From CAYNYM01 sp964644375 (GTDB lineage: Bacteria > Desulfobacterota > DSM-4660 > Desulfatiglandales > HGW-15): 20,104 nt of DNA. Both the position numbers and the translations under genes were made by a program. The stretch lies in contig CAZXWJ010000058.1 of the NCBI GenBank assembly GCA_964644375.1, forward strand, positions 1 through 20,104. The letters run 5' to 3'. Below are positions 17,356 to 20,104 of this stretch, one piece after another; within the stretch, counting starts at the first letter, position 1, and every line of letters begins with the position of its first letter. The notes below the pieces were generated by a model. That model did no database searches, was not told the origin of the DNA, and saw nothing but the letters and a program-made list of their open reading frames with translations.

Positions 17356-18330
17356 TCAAACCACGAAAATAAGTACAAGACTCACGACCATTGCATAGAT
17401 GGCCGTGGATTGTGAGACAGCCTGACCCACCAACATGGTACGTGTCAGGGGTCCTGTTTGCTCTGCATTTCTCGACACCCATTTTACGGCACCCTGAGCA
17501 GTCAGTCCGTTTCCGATTCCCGGCCCTATTCCTCCAAACCCCATGCTGAGACCGGCACCCAGAAGCGCCATCGAAGCGGCAAGCCCGGCCGATGCCGGAA
17601 AGCTCTTGAAAATCAGGACAAAACTTACCAGGAGCCCAAAAATGGATGGAGTTTGAGATACGGCCTGCCCCACCAGCATCGTTGTGGAAACCGCACCGAC
17701 GGTTTCGGGCTGTCGCGCGATCCCTTCACAGCTTGCTCCAGCCGCCATGCCTCCCCCGGCCCCAGAGCCTATGGCTGCCAATCCTGTACTGATACCTGCC
17801 CCCAGAAAGGCCGCCCAAGTCGGAGAAAGGGGCATATTCCCAAAGTCCATAAACAAAAGCATAAGGGCAACAACCATTGAGAAGATTGCCGGTGTCTGGC
17901 AAACTGCTGACCCGATGAGCATGTTAGTGGTCAAACGGGTGGTTATTTCCGGCTGTCTTGCCATTCCAAGACAGGCTTGTCCACCAGGGAATCCCGACCC
18001 GACCCCCGAACCGATAGCACCCAAACCCATACATATCCCGGCACCCAGAAGTGCTGATGCCTTAAGCAGGTTAGCCGATGAAGTTTCAAGAAACAGGAGC
18101 AGGATCGCGATGACAAGTGCGAAAATGGCCGCGGACTCGGCTATCGCCTGCCCGACAAGCATGTTTTTTAAAATATCTCCGGATTGCTCCGGCCTCCGGG
18201 ACAGGCCTTCATTGGCCATACCGGCCGTATAGCCCTCACCCAGCGCCGCACCAATGGCTCCAAGGCCGATACACAGACCGGCGCCCACATAAGATGCCAA
18301 CTCTATAGCTGTAGTTACTTCCATTATCAT
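17356..18330 (-). CDS. atpE: ATP synthase F0 subunit c, four fused hairpins, only the first with an ion-binding glutamate
   Basis: This 324-residue protein consists of four c-type helical hairpins in tandem (about 1-82, 83-162, 163-243 and 244-324). Each has the GAG-rich first helix, a polar loop with conserved arginine (SRRPE, ARQPE, ARQPE, SRNAE) and the M-L-x-G second helix. Hairpin 1 keeps E32 and E65 with S66. The equivalent pairs in hairpins 2, 3 and 4 are S112/Q145, G193/Q226 and N274/Q307, so neither carboxylate remains there. The glutamine codons differ (CAG, CAA, CAA) and the repeats are diverged, so this is not a recent duplication or an assembly artefact. The ordinary length is about 80 residues. 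Its ribosome binding site is weaker (CAGGTT) than that of the single c gene 40 bp downstream. It resembles, but exceeds, the two-hairpin c1 of Acetobacterium woodii and probably enters a hybrid rotor ring. Confidence 0.9.
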   Translation of the reverse strand: MIMEVTTAIELASYVGAGLCIGLGAIGAALGEGYTAGMANEGLSRRPEQSGDILKNMLVGQAIAESAAIFALVIAILLLFLETSSANLLKASALLGAGICMGLGAIGSGVGSGFPGGQACLGMARQPEITTRLTTNMLIGSAVCQTPAIFSMVVALMLLFMDFGNMPLSPTWAAFLGAGISTGLAAIGSGAGGGMAAGASCEGIARQPETVGAVSTTMLVGQAVSQTPSIFGLLVSFVLIFKSFPASAGLAASMALLGAGLSMGFGGIGPGIGNGLTAQGAVKWVSRNAEQTGPLTRTMLVGQAVSQSTAIYAMVVSLVLIFVV

Positions 18331-18332
18331 AG

Positions 18333-19007
18333 TTATTTAACCTGAACCGAAATATAAACAAGTGAAAGCATCGTGAAAACAAAGGCCTGAATCGTCCCGA
18401 TAAAAAGGCTGAAAAAACATATCAGCAAAGGAGGAAGGACCAGGCTGTAGATGAGGTGAGATACAACCAATATGATGATCGCGCCACCCAGAATATTACC
18501 ATAAAGACGAAATGAAATAGAGACCACTTTGGCCAATTCACTGATGACATTTAAAGGGGCCATGAAAAACATGGGTTCCAAGTACTCTTTTGCATATTTC
18601 TTGAAGCCCTTGGCCTTTATACCGGCGTGATGGGCAAGTATAAAGCCCAAGACTCCAAGTCCTAGGGGCGTGTTGAGATCCTTGGTCGGCTCCACCAGTT
18701 TTGGAATGATCCCGAGCCAATTGCACAATACAAGAAACATAAAAAGGCTACAAATGAGGGGAAAGTATTTCTTGGCCATTTCCTCGTCCAGGGCATCCGC
18801 CGTGAGGTCATAAAAAGTACTCACGAAAAATTCGGCAACCACCTGAAAAGGGTTGGGTAAAAAATCAATCTTCTTTACGGCAAGAAAGCCGAAGAGAATC
18901 AGTGCGGCCATCACAATCCATGTCATAATAATTGTCTCAACATTGAAAACCAGGTTGAAACCGAATAATTTGACTATAAATTGAGGTATTTGGGTAAGGT
19001 CATCCAT
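18333..19007 (-). CDS. atpB: ATP synthase F0 subunit a
   Basis: This 224-residue integral membrane stator subunit forms the ion half-channels facing the c ring. The essential arginine is R167 in ELAKVVSISFRLYGNILGG, equivalent to E. coli R210, and the C-terminal GTIQAFVFTMLSLVYIS contains Q207 (E. coli Q252 region). Five to six hydrophobic segments are visible. Length matches the short bacterial type. The ATG is preceded by AGGATGG at about 10 nt. It ends 2 bp before the fused c gene and lies 40 bp after atpI. Confidence 0.95.
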   Translation of the reverse strand: MDDLTQIPQFIVKLFGFNLVFNVETIIMTWIVMAALILFGFLAVKKIDFLPNPFQVVAEFFVSTFYDLTADALDEEMAKKYFPLICSLFMFLVLCNWLGIIPKLVEPTKDLNTPLGLGVLGFILAHHAGIKAKGFKKYAKEYLEPMFFMAPLNVISELAKVVSISFRLYGNILGGAIIILVVSHLIYSLVLPPLLICFFSLFIGTIQAFVFTMLSLVYISVQVK

Positions 19008-19047
19008 ATTTTCGATCCATCCTAAATATTCAAAACAGCTATTAGTT

Positions 19048-19437
19048 CTATCGGCCGATCAGCATCGGCCTAACAACTACGTAAGCAAATAGCGTCACAA
19101 TCTGAACGGCAAAAATGCCGACTACCGTCGCTGCAAAATTCAGAGAAGTCAGCCTAAGTGCCAATATCAGGGGGATAGCAAGCAGAATATATCTGGAAAG
19201 AATAGAGGTCAAGCTTATGAATCTTGCCTTGGCAAGGGATCGACCCAGAGTTAATGGAATGAATCTTCCGAGAAGAAAGAAATTGGAAATACTGAAGCAC
19301 GCACCCAGGATCAGACCTTTTGCGATGGTCTTTTCCTGAAAAACAAGAAAAACAAGTGCAAAAACCAGGACGCATGACATCGTCCAAGAGCAAATTTTTT
19401 TCTGGAATTGGCTAACCTCGTTGGCTTGTTTATCCAT
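19048..19437 (-). CDS. atpI: ATP synthase accessory protein AtpI
   Basis: This small hydrophobic protein of 129 residues has four predicted membrane segments (about 19-34, 40-57, 75-97 and 101-123) and lies between atpZ and atpB, the standard position of AtpI, a membrane assembly factor for the c ring. The ATG at 19437 (MDKQANEVSQF) is chosen to give normal length and an 8-bp overlap with atpZ. The frame is open further upstream through atpZ but in a shadow of that gene. The ribosome binding site is weak, consistent with translational coupling. The assignment rests on size, topology and order more than on motifs. Confidence 0.75.
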   Translation of the reverse strand: MDKQANEVSQFQKKICSWTMSCVLVFALVFLVFQEKTIAKGLILGACFSISNFFLLGRFIPLTLGRSLAKARFISLTSILSRYILLAIPLILALRLTSLNFAATVVGIFAVQIVTLFAYVVVRPMLIGR

Positions 19438-19642
19438 TTCGGGTTTTTTCGTCTCTGTTCTCTTCGGTAACTTCCAGTATCTGCCTGTAAACCGTGTAAC
19501 CGCCGCCTGCAATACCCAACAAAATGAAGATCGTGATAAAAACACCTTTTGTATTAAGCCATTTGTCCAGATAATACCCGATAGCAAAACAAAACAAGAT
19601 CGAACCGGCCATGGTCAGTCCAAGTTGCATGACCAGGTTCAT
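19430..19642 (-). CDS. atpZ: AtpZ/AtpI-type small F0 accessory protein
   Basis: This 70-residue protein with two membrane helices (about 5-25 and 33-52), joined by a DKWLNTKGVF turn, ends in a charged tail. The GYYLDKWLNTKGVFITIFILLGIAGGGYTVYRQI pattern is characteristic of the AtpZ family that heads many F0 operons and is proposed to act with AtpI in ion handling or ring assembly. It is the first gene of the operon, about 110 bp downstream of a good promoter. Confidence 0.82.
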   Translation of the reverse strand: MNLVMQLGLTMAGSILFCFAIGYYLDKWLNTKGVFITIFILLGIAGGGYTVYRQILEVTEENRDEKTRNG

Positions 19643-19753
19643 ATCTTCTAATATCTTCCGGTTCTTTTTAAAATCAAACAGAATTTTGATCTCTCTTTTT
19701 TTTTAAAGAATTGGAGTATTCAAACTCCATGATCACGATCTGTCAGGCGCTAA

Positions 19754-19782
19754 TCTATAGTGCAATCGCTATAATCTGTCAA
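19754..19782 (-). promoter_or_regulatory. Sigma70-type promoter of the F0 (atp) operon
   Basis: On the minus strand a perfect TTGACA (19777-19782) is followed after exactly 17 bp by TATAGA (19754-19759). Transcription would start near 19746, leaving a leader of about 100 nt before atpZ. The leader contains a 6-bp stem, TGGAGT/ACTCCA (19712-19729), and an A-rich run, without the shape of a terminator. This is the best-looking promoter in the window. Confidence 0.7.
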
Positions 19783-19835
19783 GGCTAAAATGGATGCAAA
19801 AGTCTAGCTTTTTCCAATCTGCCCGATTGCCATGT

Positions 19836-20104
19836 TCACAAGGAGTAGGGAGAGTCCATCGTCAGGCATGCCTCTCCATACACCTTGACCCCTCCAAATG
19901 CCGGTTCCATCCTTGGATTTCCTCGCCTGTCATACAGTCTCCCTTCCATCTGCGTGAGGGATCCATTCGCAAAATGCCTCGTGAACAAACTGAAGATCAA
20001 TTCTCCGGATGCGTGAACGATTCGAAACCCTTCGGACTGCGCATGATAGGTACAACCTGCGGGGTTTTCCACAATCTCGTTACACCTCATCAGGAGGAGA
20101 AACC
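19836..20104 (-). CDS. Possible partial hypothetical protein at right edge
   Basis: A minus-strand frame ends with TGA at 19836-19838 and remains open to the right edge, giving at least 89 residues that include FLLLMRCNEIVENPAGC and a C-terminal part ending in CLTMDSPYSL. The ATG at 20090 has no Shine-Dalgarno sequence, so if real the gene probably starts beyond the window; the hydrophobic FLLL near the edge could be the end of a signal sequence. I recognise no family. Against it, the plus strand carries AGGAGGAG near 20091, which could serve a plus-strand gene starting just outside the window. Confidence 0.35.
   Translation of the reverse strand, partial: FLLLMRCNEIVENPAGCTYHAQSEGFRIVHASGELIFSLFTRHFANGSLTQMEGRLYDRRGNPRMEPAFGGVKVYGEACLTMDSPYSL

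Noticed and set aside
17458..18232. Plus-strand open frames of 140 and 182 codons opposite the c genes
   Set aside because: They are antisense to clear c hairpins; the proline- and serine-rich translations are typical of shadow frames.
17356..18330. Fused c gene as four separate c genes joined by sequencing error or internal starts
   Set aside because: The frame is continuous over 324 codons, the linkers are in frame, and the internal methionines near residues 161 and 166 lack convincing Shine-Dalgarno sequences.

Overview
The window reads as a gene-dense chromosomal segment of an anaerobic, Gram-negative, respiratory bacterium. The most likely group is Desulfobacterota (the former Deltaproteobacteria), in the range of sulfate reducers and syntrophs. 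That placement is inferred from gene content: a diheme B-type succinate:quinone oxidoreductase next to malate dehydrogenase and an oxygen-sensitive class I fumarase, a TatT-type TRAP transporter, separate b and b' ATP synthase subunits (b with a signal-peptide-like N-terminus), and a candidate small selenoprotein. No transposase, integrase, CRISPR array, tRNA or rRNA was seen.

Layout. Positions 1-68 hold the tail of an unidentified gene. Positions 236-6210 (+) form a C4-dicarboxylate module, sdhC-sdhA-sdhB-mdh-fum, which interconverts succinate, fumarate, malate and oxaloacetate and exchanges electrons with the quinone pool. Positions 6315-8338 (+) hold a promoter and a large Old Yellow Enzyme/2,4-dienoyl-CoA reductase-type flavoprotein. 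Positions 8359-9720 (-) hold a DUF1232/J-domain membrane protein and an RmlD-type sugar-nucleotide reductase. A roughly 440-bp AT-rich divergent intergenic region with a perfect 16-bp palindrome follows. Positions 10164-15219 (+) encode a complete TRAP transporter with an exported TPR protein, a TatT lipoprotein, DctP, DctQ and DctM. Positions 15385-15937 (+) hold an FmdB-type zinc ribbon and a very small membrane protein. Positions 16004-19642 (-) hold an F0 operon read leftwards, atpZ-atpI-atpB-atpE(fused)-atpE(single)-atpF'-atpF, with a clear promoter at its head and an intrinsic terminator at its end. The F1 genes are not here. The right edge holds a possible partial gene of unknown function.

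Two items deserve most attention. First, the F0 operon carries two c-subunit genes. One is an ordinary 81-residue hairpin with a two-carboxylate, Na+-type ion site. The other is a 324-residue fusion of four hairpins in which only the first keeps the essential glutamate; the other three have glutamine. This looks like an extreme form of the hybrid c-ring known from Acetobacterium woodii and would lower the number of ions moved per ATP. Second, at 15773-15937 a 28-codon membrane ORF ends in a TGA that is followed by 25 further open codons. A perfect 7-bp stem with a GGACA loop starts its loop 16 nt after the TGA, which matches the geometry of a bacterial SECIS element. It is a candidate small selenoprotein that standard gene calling would truncate or miss.

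The first five genes likely work as one energy-metabolism unit. The TRAP genes import an organic acid or a more hydrophobic solute using an ion gradient, and the F0 genes probably couple ATP synthesis to Na+. A Na+ economy would link the ATP synthase and the TRAP system, but that link is inference.
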